A stretch of DNA of 64,000 bases from Nemopilema nomurai (GCA_003864495.1 ML133453.1:975762-1039761); one strand, 5' to 3'; counted from the first letter of the stretch, positions 1 through 10,564 are shown. The notes: generated from the sequence alone by a model not told the origin. Numbers and translations are program-made.

Positions 1-248
1 GGACTGGAGCCATGGTCAATTTAAGAATTGTTTGAATTGTTTCGCCAAAACTGACCCGAACACAATCATGAAACACAACTTTTCGCGGTATAATAAGATA
101 TAATAAGGTATAATAAGATGTATGAGAGTGAGAGACAAAGCAATTTATCCACACCACAATAATCCATGACTGCTACAAGAATGCTACGCTACAAATATAA
201 TCCTACATTACGCACAAACTTGCAATGGCAATGACATTGAAAATGACA

Positions 249-290
249 CGAACGAACGAACGAAGGAACGAACGAACGAAGGAACGAACG
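249..290. repeat. (CGAA)n stretch downstream of U2 (unit 1; recurs in each unit)
   Basis: CGAACGAACGAACGAAGG followed by a second similar block, about 60 bp past the U2 3' end. Constant in all units except unit 5, which has one extra CGAA. Confidence 0.9.
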
Positions 291-319
291 ACCCAGCCAC
301 TAATGTCTGTCTGTGTTTA

Positions 320-335
320 TCGGTTTGTTTTTAAG
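320..335 (-). terminator. Candidate snRNA 3' box of U2 (unit 1)
   Basis: The minus-strand CTTAAAAACAAACCGA begins about 12 nt past the U2 3' end. It resembles TTCAAGTCAAAGTCG at the matching place after U1 (both TT.AA..CAAA..CG). Vertebrate snRNA 3' boxes (GTTT, A-rich, AGA) lie 9-19 nt downstream and direct 3'-end formation by Integrator. The match to the vertebrate form is loose. Confidence 0.35.
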
Positions 336-346
336 ATAGGTAAAGA

Positions 347-534
347 GGGGCTGGGCCACCCATGGCTGTACTGCAATGCCAGGGCAACCCGTGCTCGCGG
401 TGAGGCAAGCCTCATGCCGACGAGCTAGTTCCAAAAATCAGTTTAATATTTGAGCGCCCTTGGGCGCATATCAGATATTAAGCTGATAAGAACAGATACT
501 ACACTTGATCTTAGCCAAAAGGCCGAGAAGCGAT
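347..534 (-). ncRNA. U2: U2 snRNA, unit 1
   Basis: U2 snRNA base-pairs with the intron branch site in the spliceosome. Read on the minus strand from 534, the 5' end ATCGCTTCTCGGCCTTTTGG matches the near-universal U2 start. The branch-recognition GTAGTA is at 497-502 and stem-loop IIa follows. A GC-rich stem IIb hairpin (GCGCC/GGCGC) lies near 452-465. The Sm site GATTTTTGG is at 431-439, followed by a stem IV region with the conserved loop ATTGCAGTAC. The last bases GCCCC give about 188 nt, the usual U2 length. The exact mature 3' end is inferred within about 5 nt. No A-box, B-box or T-run is seen, consistent with Pol II transcription. Just upstream, the unit reads GCGGGCTACG, as only unit 15 does; the rest have GCGGGGCTACG. 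Confidence 0.97.
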
Positions 535-589
535 ACCGAATATCCCTTAAGCAGTTGAGACTCTCCACCACCTTCCTTCGTTGCTTGCG

Positions 590-598
590 GGCTACGAC
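590..598 (-). promoter_or_regulatory. Candidate proximal element of U2 (unit 1)
   Basis: The minus strand reads GTCGTAGCC at -56 to -64 from the U2 start. U1 has the similar GTCGAGCC at -43 to -50. Pol II snRNA genes of animals carry a proximal sequence element in this range and usually no TATA box. The match is short and the spacing differs by about 14 bp, so this is only a candidate. It recurs in every unit except the last. Confidence 0.25.
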
Positions 599-719
599 TG
601 GCTCCTTTGCTCTTGCCTCATTGTTCTTTCTCAATCAGCAACAAATCGGTAATCAGTAATCAGTAATCAAATCATCAAAACATCAATCAGTAAAAAATCA
701 AACAACCAATAGAGCGGCC

Positions 720-859
720 TACCTACCTACTACCTACCTAACCTACCTACCCTACCTACCTACCTACCTACCTACCTACCTACCTACCTACCTACCTACC
801 TACCTACCTACCTACCTACCTACCTACCTACCTACCTACCTACCTACCTACCTACCTAC
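720..859. repeat. (CCTA)n tetranucleotide tract (unit 1; recurs in each unit)
   Basis: An almost pure CCTA run about 190 bp upstream of the U2 start. Corresponding tracts: 2797-2900, 4825-4946, 6863-6984, 8926-9000, 10939-11028, 12967-13062, (unit 8 in the N gap), 17004-17125, 19046-19174, 21096-21220, 23143-23260, 25182-25318, 27240-27376, 29303-29442, 31380-31484, 33408-33529, 35446-35567, 37504-37585, 39519-39608, 41546-41647, 43585-43662, 45600-45687, 47626-47698, 49635-49728, 51667-51740. Lengths run from about 73 to 140 bp and account for most unit length variation. Some tracts carry TACTAC or TAACC interruptions that act as unit fingerprints. The partial last unit has none. Confidence 0.95.
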
Positions 860-1129
860 GTAGTAGGCCTTTCTCGTCGGTTGGCAATGACAGACCAAGG
901 CTGCACAATTATGGCCGTAGAGGACGTAGACACTTGGTTTACTGAGCTGAGCTGAGCGGTGGTAATAAACACCCACAAATGAAGGAAAGATAGACAGCCG
1001 TTGCAGAGGAAGAATTTTCTACCCACCTACGCACGTTGCGAGTGCGCCTGTCTTTGTGGCTAGCTGGTGACCCAGCCTGCAGAGCCTGCTAGTCACAGCA
1101 GAAGCGAATAGCTGGAGGCGGGACGACGA
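860..1129. other. Array spacer between the CCTA tract and the minisatellite (unit 1; same in other units)
   Basis: Unique sequence of unknown function, starting GTAGTAGGCCTTTCTCG. It contains a GAGCTGAGCTGAGC triplication near 942-957. I looked for U4, U5, U6, 5S rRNA and tRNA signatures on both strands and found none. Confidence 0.7.
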
Positions 1130-1225
1130 CACCAACGACGGCACCAACGACGGCACCAACGACGGCACCAACGACGGCACCAACGACGGCACCAACGACG
1201 ACACCAACGACGACACCAACGACGA
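1130..1225. repeat. 12-bp minisatellite CACCAACGACGG/A (unit 1; recurs in each unit)
   Basis: Eight perfect 12-bp repeats: five CACCAACGACGG, then three CACCAACGACGA. Type B units have four of the first kind. Units 2 and 16, 3 and 17, 4 and 18, and 19 carry private variants. Because 12 is divisible by three it creates open frames (such as PTTA repeats on the + strand), which I do not regard as coding. Confidence 0.93.
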
Positions 1226-1626
1226 CACGCACCTAGATGCAGATAAACCAACTTGAAATCAAGACAGTAGAAAACAACTATCTATAATCAACACGGTGCG
1301 GAGCGTGAACACAACAGGCAACTTGCAAACAAGGCAACAAGACAGTGTAAGGCACGATTTGGGCAGAAATGCAGCCCAACAGTGCCTGATTGAATGATGC
1401 TGCATTTGTGTTGTCCTGCTTGCCCGTACACGGGGGAAATTAATGACAATTAACGCGAGCCAAGTTTTCTTCACACGGTTGTTGACTGGAGAAATTGTAG
1501 AGAGGAGGACGGCAAATGCAACGGCGGTGAGCAGGCCATTGAAGATGGTGATGACAAAGACAGTGACAAGACAAGACAATGCGGGCGGCAAAACGTCCAA
1601 TTCTGCATGAGGGCCCCTGTGTAGCA
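1226..1626. other. Array spacer downstream of U1 (unit 1; same in other units)
   Basis: About 400 bp between the minisatellite and the U1 3' region. Overlapping short ORFs on both strands are open in most units but are broken or fused by the 5/6-G run at about 1431-1435 and by the 5-bp indel of type B, so none looks selected as protein. GTGATGA near 1548 resembles a snoRNA C box but has no paired D box. No gene is seen. Confidence 0.7.
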
Positions 1627-1644
1627 GACGACTTTGACTTGAAC
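1627..1644 (-). terminator. Candidate snRNA 3' box of U1 (unit 1)
   Basis: GTTCAAGTCAAAGTCGTC on the minus strand starts 7 nt past the U1 3' end, the expected distance for an snRNA 3' box, and shares the TT.AA..CAAA..CG pattern with the U2 downstream region. Present after all 26 U1 copies. Confidence 0.35.
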
Positions 1645-1650
1645 ATTTGT

Positions 1651-1652
1651 GA

Positions 1653-1688
<36 letters not shown>

Positions 1689-1815
1689 ATTGTACGGTCG
1701 AGTTACCCACGTTTGGGGTAATCGCAGGGGTCAGCCCAACCGAACTGCAATGGAAGGGCCTCACCCTGGAAGAAACGCCTTCATGATCACGTTGTCTTCC
1801 CCGTCAGGTAAGTAT
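1651..1815 (-). ncRNA. U1: U1 snRNA, unit 1
   Basis: U1 snRNA recognises 5' splice sites. Read on the minus strand from 1815, the RNA starts ATACTTACCTG, the canonical 5' end that pairs with CAG/GTAAGTAT. Stem-loop I follows, folding GGAAGA..AACG with CGTT..TCTTCC around the loop GTGATCATGAAGG (U1-70K site). The stem II loop ATTGCA and CTCG-type stem III are recognisable. The Sm site AATTTCTGG is at 1683-1691. A terminal stem-loop IV pairs GGGGAC with GTCCCC around a TTCG loop. The length of about 165 nt equals that of animal U1. The gene lies in the same orientation as U2, about 1.1 kb upstream of it in transcription order. Confidence 0.97.
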
Positions 1816-1857
1816 GACTCTTCCAGGGTGCAAGGGAGGCTGGTTGGTGGAAGGAGT

Positions 1858-1865
1858 GGCTCGAC
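1858..1865 (-). promoter_or_regulatory. Candidate proximal element of U1 (unit 1)
   Basis: GTCGAGCC on the minus strand, 43-50 bp upstream of the U1 start, resembles GTCGTAGCC upstream of U2. It recurs in all U1 copies. Function is inferred from position only. Confidence 0.25.
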
Positions 1866-2010
1866 ACATGAGGGAAAGGAGTCACGCACACCATCTTCGT
1901 TTTATAGAGCGAGCTGTGGAGTTCCGGTCAGCCTGTCGTGGCTGTCTGGCTGAGGTGGGATGAGACTTTGTTAGCGCTCGTAGTCATCTGAAGCATGCCC
2001 ATGTTTCTGC

Positions 2011-2049
2011 GCTGCTGCTGCTGCTACTACTACTACTACTACTACTACA
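2011..2049. repeat. (GCT)n(ACT)n stretch at the unit end (unit 1; recurs in each unit)
   Basis: A compound trinucleotide run, GCTGCTGCTGCTGCT then ACT repeats, lying about 200 bp upstream of the U1 start. Repeat number varies by one or two between units (shorter in units 7 and 19). Confidence 0.9.
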
Positions 2050-2422
2050 GATTAGGCCTGAATCCAAGCAGCATCTGGACTGGAGCCATGGTCAATTTAA
2101 GAATTGTTTGAATTGTTTCGCCAAAACTGACCCGAACACAATCATGAAACACAACTTTTCGCGGTATAATAAGATATAATAAGGTATAATAAGATGTATG
2201 AGAGTGAGAGACAAAGCAATTTATCCACACCACAATAATCCATGACTGCTACAAGAATGCTACGCTACAAATATAATCCTACATTACGCACAAACTTGCA
2301 ATGGCAATGACATTGAAAATGACACGAACGAACGAACGAAGGAACGAACGAACGAAGGAACGAACGACCCAGCCACTAATGTCTGTCTGTGTTTATCGGT
2401 TTGTTTTTAAGATAGGTAAAGA

Positions 2423-2610
2423 GGGGCTGGGCCACCCATGGCTGTACTGCAATGCCAGGGCAACCCGTGCTCGCGGTGAGGCAAGCCTCATGCCGACGAG
2501 CTAGTTCCAAAAATCAGTTTAATATTTGAGCGCCCTTGGGCGCATATCAGATATTAAGCTGATAAGAACAGATACTACACTTGATCTTAGCCAAAAGGCC
2601 GAGAAGCGAT
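2423..2610 (-). ncRNA. U2: U2 snRNA, unit 2
   Basis: No difference from the unit 1 gene was found by eye. Its CCTA tract upstream is irregular, with ACTAC and ACACC interruptions shared only with unit 16. Confidence 0.97.
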
Positions 2611-3688
2611 ACCGAATATCCCTTAAGCAGTTGAGACTCTCCACCACCTTCCTTCGTTGCTTGCGGGGCTACGACTGGCTCCTTTGCTCTTGCCTCATTG
2701 TTCTTTCTCAATCAGCAACAAATCGGTAATCAGTAATCAGTAATCAAATCATCAAAACATCAATCAGTAAACAAATCAACAACCAATAGAGCGGCCACCT
2801 ACCTACCTACCTACCTACCTACCTACCTACCTACCTACTACTACCTACCTACTACCTACCTACACCTACCTACCTACCTACCTACCTACCTACCTACCTA
2901 CGTAGTAGGCCTTTCTCGTCGGTTGGCAATGACAGACCAAGGCTGCACAATTATGGCCGTAGAGGACGTAGACACTTGGTTTACTGAGCTGAGCTGAGCG
3001 GTGGTAATAAACACCCACAAATGAAGGAAAGATAGACAGCCGTTGCAGAGGAAGAATTTTCTACCCACCTACGCACGTTGCGAGTGCGCCTGTCTTTGTG
3101 GCTAGCTGGTGACCCAGCCTGCAGAGCCTGCTAGTCACAGCAGAAGCGAATAGCTGGAGGCGGGACGACGACACCAACGACGGCACCAACGACGGCACCA
3201 ACGACGGCACCAACGACGGCACCAACGACGACACCAACCGACACAACGACGACACCAACCGACACGCACCTAGATGCAGATAAACCAACTTGAAATCAAG
3301 ACAGTAGAAAACAACTATCTATAATCAACACGGTGCGGAGCGTGAACACAACAGGCAACTTGCAAACAAGGCAACAAGACAGTGTAAGGCACGATTTGGG
3401 CAGAAATGCAGCCCAACAGTGCCTGATTGAATGATGCTGCATTTGTGTTGTCCTGCTTGCCCGTACACGGGGGGAAATTAATGACAATTAACGCGAGCCA
3501 AGTTTTCTTCACACGGTTGTTGACTGGAGAAATTGTAGAGAGGAGGACGGCAAATGCAACGGCGGTGAGCAGGCCATTGAAGATGGTGATGACAAAGACA
3601 GTGACAAGACAAGACAATGCGGGCGGCAAAACGTCCAATTCTGCATGAGGGCCCCTGTGTAGCAGACGACTTTGACTTGAACATTTGT

Positions 3689-3690
3689 GA

Positions 3691-3726
<36 letters not shown>

Positions 3727-3853
3727 ATTGTACGGTCGAGTTACCCACGTTTGGGGTAATCGCAGGGGTCAGCCCAACCGAACTGCAATGGAAGGGCCTC
3801 ACCCTGGAAGAAACGCCTTCATGATCACGTTGTCTTCCCCGTCAGGTAAGTAT
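3689..3853 (-). ncRNA. U1: U1 snRNA, unit 2
   Basis: Same 165-nt gene as unit 1. The minisatellite downstream of it carries CCAACCGACAC variants seen otherwise only in unit 16. Confidence 0.97.
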
Positions 3854-4457
3854 GACTCTTCCAGGGTGCAAGGGAGGCTGGTTGGTGGAAGGAGTGGCTC
3901 GACACATGAGGGAAAGGAGTCACGCACACCATCTTCGTTTTATAGAGCGAGCTGTGGAGTTCCGGTCAGCCTGTCGTGGCTGTCTGGCTGAGGTGGGATG
4001 AGACTTTGTTAGCGCTCGTAGTCATCTGAAGCATGCCCATGTTTCTGCGCTGCTGCTGCTGCTACTACTACTACTACTACTACTACAGATTAGGCCTGAA
4101 TCCAAGCAGCATCTGGACTGGAGCCATGGTCAATTTAAGAATTGTTTGAATTGTTTCGCCAAAACTGACCCGAACACAATCATGAAACACAACTTTTCGC
4201 GGTATAATAAGATATAATAAGGTATAAGATGTATGAGAGTGAGAGACAAAGCAATTTATCCACACCACAATAATCCATGACTGCTACAAGAATGCTACGC
4301 TACAAATATAATCCTACATTACGCACAAACTTGCAATGGCAATGACATTGAAAATGACACGAACGAACGAACGAAGGAACGAACGAACGAAGGAACGAAC
4401 GACCCAGCCACTAATGTCTGTCTGTGTTTATCGGTTTGTTTTTAAGATAGGTAAAGA

Positions 4458-4645
4458 GGGGCTGGGCCACCCATGGCTGTACTGCAATGCCAGGGCAACC
4501 CGTGCTCGCGGTGAGGCAAGCCTCATGCCGACGAGCTAGTTCCAAAAATCAGTTTAATATTTGAGCGCCCTTGGGCGCATATCAGATATTAAGCTGATAA
4601 GAACAGATACTACACTTGATCTTAGCCAAAAGGCCGAGAAGCGAT
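4458..4645 (-). ncRNA. U2: U2 snRNA, unit 3
   Basis: Gene body matches unit 1. The GCGGCC between the CCAATAG motif and the CCTA tract is missing upstream, as only in unit 17. Confidence 0.97.
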
Positions 4646-5737
4646 ACCGAATATCCCTTAAGCAGTTGAGACTCTCCACCACCTTCCTTCGTTGCTTGCG
4701 GGGCTACGACTGGCTCCTTTGCTCTTGCCTCATTGTTCTTTCTCAATCAGCAACAAATCGGTAATCAGTAATCAGTAATCAAATCATCAAAACATCAATC
4801 AGTAAACAAATCAACAACCAATAGACCTACCTACCTACCTACCTACCTACCTACCTACCTACCTACCTACCTACCTACCTACCTACCTACCTACCTACCT
4901 ACCTACCTACCTACCTACCTACCTACCTACCTACCTACCTACCTACGTAGTAGGCCTTTCTCGTCGGTTGGCAATGACAGACCAAGGCTGCACAATTATG
5001 GCCGTAGAGGACGTAGACACTTGGTTTACTGAGCTGAGCTGAGCGGTGGTAATAAACACCCACAAATGAAGGAAAGATAGACAGCCGTTGCAGAGGAAGA
5101 ATTTTCTACCCACCTACGCACGTTGCGAGTGCGCCTGTCTTTGTGGCTAGCTGGTGACCCAGCCTGCAGAGCCTGCTAGTCACAGCAGAAGCGAATAGCT
5201 GGAGGCGGGACGACGACACCAACGACGGCACCAACGACGGCACCAACGACGGCACCAACGACGGCACCAACGACGCACCAACGACGACACCAACGACGAC
5301 ACCAACGACGACACGCACCTAGATGCAGATAAACCAACTTGAAATCAAGACAGTAGAAAACAACTATCTATAATCAACACGGTGCGGAGCGTGAACACAA
5401 CAGGCAACTTGCAAACAAGGCAACAAGACAGTGTAAGGCACGATTTGGGCAGAAATGCAGCCCAACAGTGCCTGATTGAATGATGCTGCATTTGTGTTGT
5501 CCTGCTTGCCCGTACACGGGGGGAAATTAATGACAATTAACGCGAGCCAAGTTTTCTTCACACGGTTGTTGACTGGAGAAATTGTAGAGAGGAGGACGGC
5601 AAATGCAACGGCGGTGAGCAGGCCATTGAAGATGGTGATGACAAAGACAGTGACAAGACAAGACAATGCGGGCGGCAAAACGTCCAATTCTGCATGAGGG
5701 CCCCTGTGTAGCAGACGACTTTGACTTGAACATTTGT

Positions 5738-5739
5738 GA

Positions 5740-5775
<36 letters not shown>

Positions 5776-5902
5776 ATTGTACGGTCGAGTTACCCACGTT
5801 TGGGGTAATCGCAGGGGTCAGCCCAACCGAACTGCAATGGAAGGGCCTCACCCTGGAAGAAACGCCTTCATGATCACGTTGTCTTCCCCGTCAGGTAAGT
5901 AT
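5738..5902 (-). ncRNA. U1: U1 snRNA, unit 3
   Basis: Gene body intact. A 21-bp deletion upstream at about 6016 (114 bp from the start site) is shared only with unit 17; it removes part of the distal promoter region. Confidence 0.97.
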
Positions 5903-6488
5903 GACTCTTCCAGGGTGCAAGGGAGGCTGGTTGGTGGAAGGAGTGGCTCGACACATGAGGGAAAGGAGTCACGCACACCATCTTCGTTTTATAGAGCGAG
6001 CTGTGGAGTTCCGGTCTGAGGTGGGATGAGACTTTGTTAGCGCTCGTAGTCATCTGAAGCATGCCCATGTTTCTGCGCTGCTGCTGCTGCTACTACTACT
6101 ACTACTACTACTACAGATTAGGCCTGAATCCAAGCAGCATCTGGACTGGAGCCATGGTCAATTTAAGAATTGTTTGAATTGTTTCGCCAAAACTGACCCG
6201 AACACAATCATGAAACACAACTTTTCGCGGTATAATAAGATATAATAAGGTATAATAAGATGTATGAGAGTGAGAGACAAAGCAATTTATCCACACCACA
6301 ATAATCCATGACTGCTACAAGAATGCTACGCTACAAATATAATCCTACATTACGCACAAACTTGCAATGGCAATGACATTGAAAATGACACGAACGAACG
6401 AACGAAGGAACGAACGAACGAAGGAACGAACGACCCAGCCACTAATGTCTGTCTGTGTTTATCGGTTTGTTTTTAAGATAGGTAAAGA

Positions 6489-6676
6489 GGGGCTGGGCCA
6501 CCCATGGCTGTACTGCAATGCCAGGGCAACCCGTGCTCGCGGTGAGGCAAGCCTCATGCCGACGAGCTAGTTCCAAAAATCAGTTTAATATTTGAGCGCC
6601 CTTGGGCGCATATCAGATATTAAGCTGATAAGAACAGATACTACACTTGATCTTAGCCAAAAGGCCGAGAAGCGAT
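6489..6676 (-). ncRNA. U2: U2 snRNA, unit 4
   Basis: Gene body matches unit 1. The CCTA tract ends TACTGTAGTAGG instead of TACGTAGTAGG, a change shared only with unit 18. Confidence 0.97.
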
Positions 6677-7775
6677 ACCGAATATCCCTTAAGCAGTTGA
6701 GACTCTCCACCACCTTCCTTCGTTGCTTGCGGGGCTACGACTGGCTCCTTTGCTCTTGCCTCATTGTTCTTTCTCAATCAGCAACAAATCGGTAATCAGT
6801 AATCAGTAATCAAATCATCAAAACATCAATCAGTAAACAAATCAACAACCAATAGAGCGGCCTACCTACCTACCTACTACTACCTACCTACCTACCTACC
6901 TACCTACCTACCTACCTACCTACCTACCTACCTACCTACCTACCTACCTACCTACCTACCTACCTACCTACCTACCTACCTACTGTAGTAGGCCTTTCTC
7001 GTCGGTTGGCAATGACAGACCAAGGCTGCACAATTATGGCCGTAGAGGACGTAGACACTTGGTTTACTGAGCTGAGCTGAGCGGTGGTAATAAACACCCA
7101 CAAATGAAGGAAAGATAGACAGCCGTTGCAGAGGAAGAATTTTCTACCCACCTACGCACGTTGCGAGTGCGCCTGTCTTTGTGGCTAGCTGGTGACCCAG
7201 CCTGCAGAGCCTGCTAGTCACAGCAGAAGCGAATAGCTGGAGGCGGGACGACGACACCAACGACGGCACCAACGACGGCACCAACGACGGCACCAACGAC
7301 GGCACCAACGACACACCAACGACGACACCAACGACGACACCAACGACGACACGCACCTAGATGCAGATAAACCAACTTGAAATCAAGACAGTAGAAAACA
7401 ACTATCTATAATCAACACGGTGCGGAGCGTGAACACAACAGGCAACTTGCAAACAAGGCAACAAGACAGTGTAAGGCACGATTTGGGCAGAAATGCAGCC
7501 CAACAGTGCCTGATTGAATGATGCTGCATTTGTGTTGTCCTGCTTGCCCGTACACGGGGGGAAATTAATGACAATTAACGCGAGCCAAGTTTTCTTCACA
7601 CGGTTGTTGACTGGAGAAATTGTAGAGAGGAGGACGGCAAATGCAACGGCGGTGAGCAGGCCATTGAAGATGGTGATGACAAAGACAGTGACAAGACAAG
7701 ACAATGCGGGCGGCAAAACGTCCAATTCTGCATGAGGGCCCCTGTGTAGCAGACGACTTTGACTTGAACATTTGT

Positions 7776-7777
7776 GA

Positions 7778-7813
<36 letters not shown>

Positions 7814-7940
7814 ATTGTACGGTCGAGTTACCCACGTTTGGGGTAATCGCAGGGGTCAGCCCAACCGAACTGCAATGGAAGGGCCTCACCCTGGAAGAAA
7901 CGCCTTCATGATCACGTTGTCTTCCCCGTCAGGTAAGTAT
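7776..7940 (-). ncRNA. U1: U1 snRNA, unit 4
   Basis: Gene body intact. The neighbouring minisatellite has ACGACACACCAACG, as only in unit 18. Confidence 0.97.
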
Positions 7941-8551
7941 GACTCTTCCAGGGTGCAAGGGAGGCTGGTTGGTGGAAGGAGTGGCTCGACACATGAGGGA
8001 AAGGAGTCACGCACACCATCTTCGTTTTATAGAGCGAGCTGTGGAGTTCCGGTCAGCCTGTCGTGGCTGTCTGGCTGAGGTGGGATGAGACTTTGTTAGC
8101 GCTCGTAGTCATCTGAAGCATGCCCATGTTTCTGCGCTGCTGCTGCTGCTACTACTACTACTACTACTACTACAGATTAGGCCTGAATCCAAGCAGCATC
8201 TGGACTGGAGCCATGGTCAATTTAAGAATTGTTTGAATTGTTTCGCCAAAACTGACCCGAACACAATCATGAAACACAACTTTTCGCGGTATAATAAGAT
8301 ATAATAAGGTATAATAAGATGTATGAGAGTGAGAGACAAAGCAATTTATCCACACCACAATAATCCATGACTGCTACAAGAATGCTACGCTACAAATATA
8401 ATCCTACATTACGCACAAACTTGCAATGGCAATGACATTGAAAATGACACGAACGAACGAACGAACGAAGGAACGAACGAACGAAGGAACGAACGACCCA
8501 GCCACTAATGTCTGTCTGTGTTTATCGGTTTGTTTTTAAGATAGGTAAAGA

Positions 8552-8739
8552 GGGGCTGGGCCACCCATGGCTGTACTGCAATGCCAGGGCAACCCGTGCT
8601 CGCGGTGAGGCAAGCCTCATGCCGACGAGCTAGTTCCAAAAATCAGTTTAATATTTGAGCGCCCTTGGGCGCATATCAGATATTAAGCTGATAAGAACAG
8701 ATACTACACTTGATCTTAGCCAAAAGGCCGAGAAGCGAT
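8552..8739 (-). ncRNA. U2: U2 snRNA, unit 5
   Basis: Gene body intact. An extra CGAA repeat downstream, near 8455-8470, is private to this unit and marks where the 28,583-bp duplication stops matching. Confidence 0.97.
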
Positions 8740-9792
8740 ACCGAATATCCCTTAAGCAGTTGAGACTCTCCACCACCTTCCTTCGTTGCTTGCGGGGCTA
8801 CGACTGGCTCCTTTGCTCTTGCCTCATTGTTCTTTCTCAATCAGCAACAAATCGGTAATCAGTAATCAGTAATCAAATCATCAAAACATCAATCAGTAAA
8901 CAAATCAACAACCAATAGAGCGGCCTACCTACCTACCTACCTACCTACCTACCTACCTACCTACCTACCTACCTACCTACCTACCTACCTACCTACCTAC
9001 GTAGTAGGCCTTTCTCGTCGGTTGGCAATGACAGACCAAGGCTGCACAATTATGGCCGTAGAGGACGTAGACACTTGGTTTACTGAGCTGAGCTGAGCGG
9101 TGGTAATAAACACCCACAAATGAAGGAAAGATAGACAGCCGTTGCAGAGGAAGAATTTTCTACCCACCTACGCACGTTGCGAGTGCGCCTGTCTTTGTGG
9201 CTAGCTGGTGACCCAGCCTGCAGAGCCTGCTAGTCACAGCAGAAGCGAATAGCTGGAGGCGGGACGACGACACCAACGACGGCACCAACGACGGCACCAA
9301 CGACGGCACCAACGACGGCACCAACGACGGCACCAACGACGACACCAACGACGACACCAACGACGACACGCACCTAGATGCAGATAAACCAACTTGAAAT
9401 CAAGACAGTAGAAAACAACTATCTATAATCAACACGGTGCGGAGCGTGAACACAACAGGCAACTTGCAAACAAGGCAACAAGACAGTGTAAGGCACGATT
9501 TGGGCAGAAATGCAGCCCAACAGTGCCTGATTGAATGATGCTGCATTTGTGTTGTCCTGCTTGCCCGTACACGGGGGGAAATTAATGACAATTAACGCGA
9601 GCCAAGTTTTCTTCACACGGTTGTTGACTGGAGAAATTGTAGAGAGGAGGACGGCAAATGCAACGGCGGTGAGCAGGCCATTGAAGATGGTGATGACAAA
9701 GACAGTGACAAGACAAGACAATGCGGGCGGCAAAACGTCCAATTCTGCATGAGGGCCCCTGTGTAGCAGACGACTTTGACTTGAACATTTGT

Positions 9793-9794
9793 GA

Positions 9795-9830
<36 letters not shown>

Positions 9831-9957
9831 ATTGTACGGTCGAGTTACCCACGTTTGGGGTAATCGCAGGGGTCAGCCCAACCGAACTGCAATGGAAGGG
9901 CCTCACCCTGGAAGAAACGCCTTCATGATCACGTTGTCTTCCCCGTCAGGTAAGTAT
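9793..9957 (-). ncRNA. U1: U1 snRNA, unit 5
   Basis: Gene body intact, standard type A flanks. Confidence 0.97.
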
Positions 9958-10564
9958 GACTCTTCCAGGGTGCAAGGGAGGCTGGTTGGTGGAAGGAGTG
10001 GCTCGACACATGAGGGAAAGGAGTCACGCACACCATCTTCGTTTTATAGAGCGAGCTGTGGAGTTCCGGTCAGCCTGTCGTGGCTGTCTGGCTGAGGTGG
10101 GATGAGACTTTGTTAGCGCTCGTAGTCATCTGAAGCATGCCCATGTTTCTGCGCTGCTGCTGCTGCTACTACTACTACTACTACTACTACAGATTAGGCC
10201 TGAATCCAAGCAGCATCTGGACTGGAGCCATGGTCAATTTAAGAATTGTTTGAATTGTTTCGCCAAAACTGACCCGAACACAATCATGAAACACAACTTT
10301 TCGCGGTATAATAAGATATAATAAGGTATAATAAGATGTATGAGAGTGAGAGACAAAGCAATTTATCCACACCACAATAATCCATGACTGCTACAAGAAT
10401 GCTACGCTACAAATATAATCCTACATTACGCACAAACTTGCAATGGCAATGACATTGAAAATGACACGAACGAACGAACGAAGGAACGAACGAACGAAGG
10501 AACGAACGACCCAGCCACTAATGTCTGTCTGTGTTTATCGGTTTGTTTTTAAGATAGGTAAAGA

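Noticed and set aside
225..428. 67-codon ORF over the CGAA stretch and U2
   Set aside because: It is antisense to the U2 snRNA, and unit 5 shifts its frame with an extra CGAA.
720..859. CCTA tract as an interstitial telomere
   Set aside because: CCTA/TAGG lacks the third A/T and C of the animal telomere repeat (CCCTAA), and the tract recurs in each unit as an ordinary microsatellite.
860..1010. Possible 5S rRNA, U5 or U4 in the spacer
   Set aside because: No 5S internal promoter, no U5 loop (CCTTTTACTAA) and no U4 5' end on either strand.
1019..1228. Repetitive SLVP-type and PTTA-type ORFs over the minisatellite
   Set aside because: A 12-bp repeat keeps frames open on both strands. Reading frame changes between units (3, 4, 19) and there is no start context or partner exon.
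1540..1600. snoRNA-like C box (GTGATGA) in the spacer
   Set aside because: No CTGA D box at a suitable distance and no terminal stem.
1259..1764. Hydrophobic minus-strand ORFs of 97-160 codons downstream of and inside U1
   Set aside because: They overlap U1, and length and fusion depend on a 5/6-G run and a 5-bp indel. No evidence for protein selection.
1900..1906. TATAAAA on the minus strand upstream of U1
   Set aside because: It lies 85-91 bp before the U1 start, far from the usual 25-30 bp, and snRNA genes of this class normally lack a TATA box.
1579..1953. A 124-codon + strand ORF repeated in nearly all units
   Set aside because: It lies antisense to the U1 gene and its promoter. Its repetition follows from array homogeneity, and it is broken by 1-bp indels in units 9, 21 and 23.
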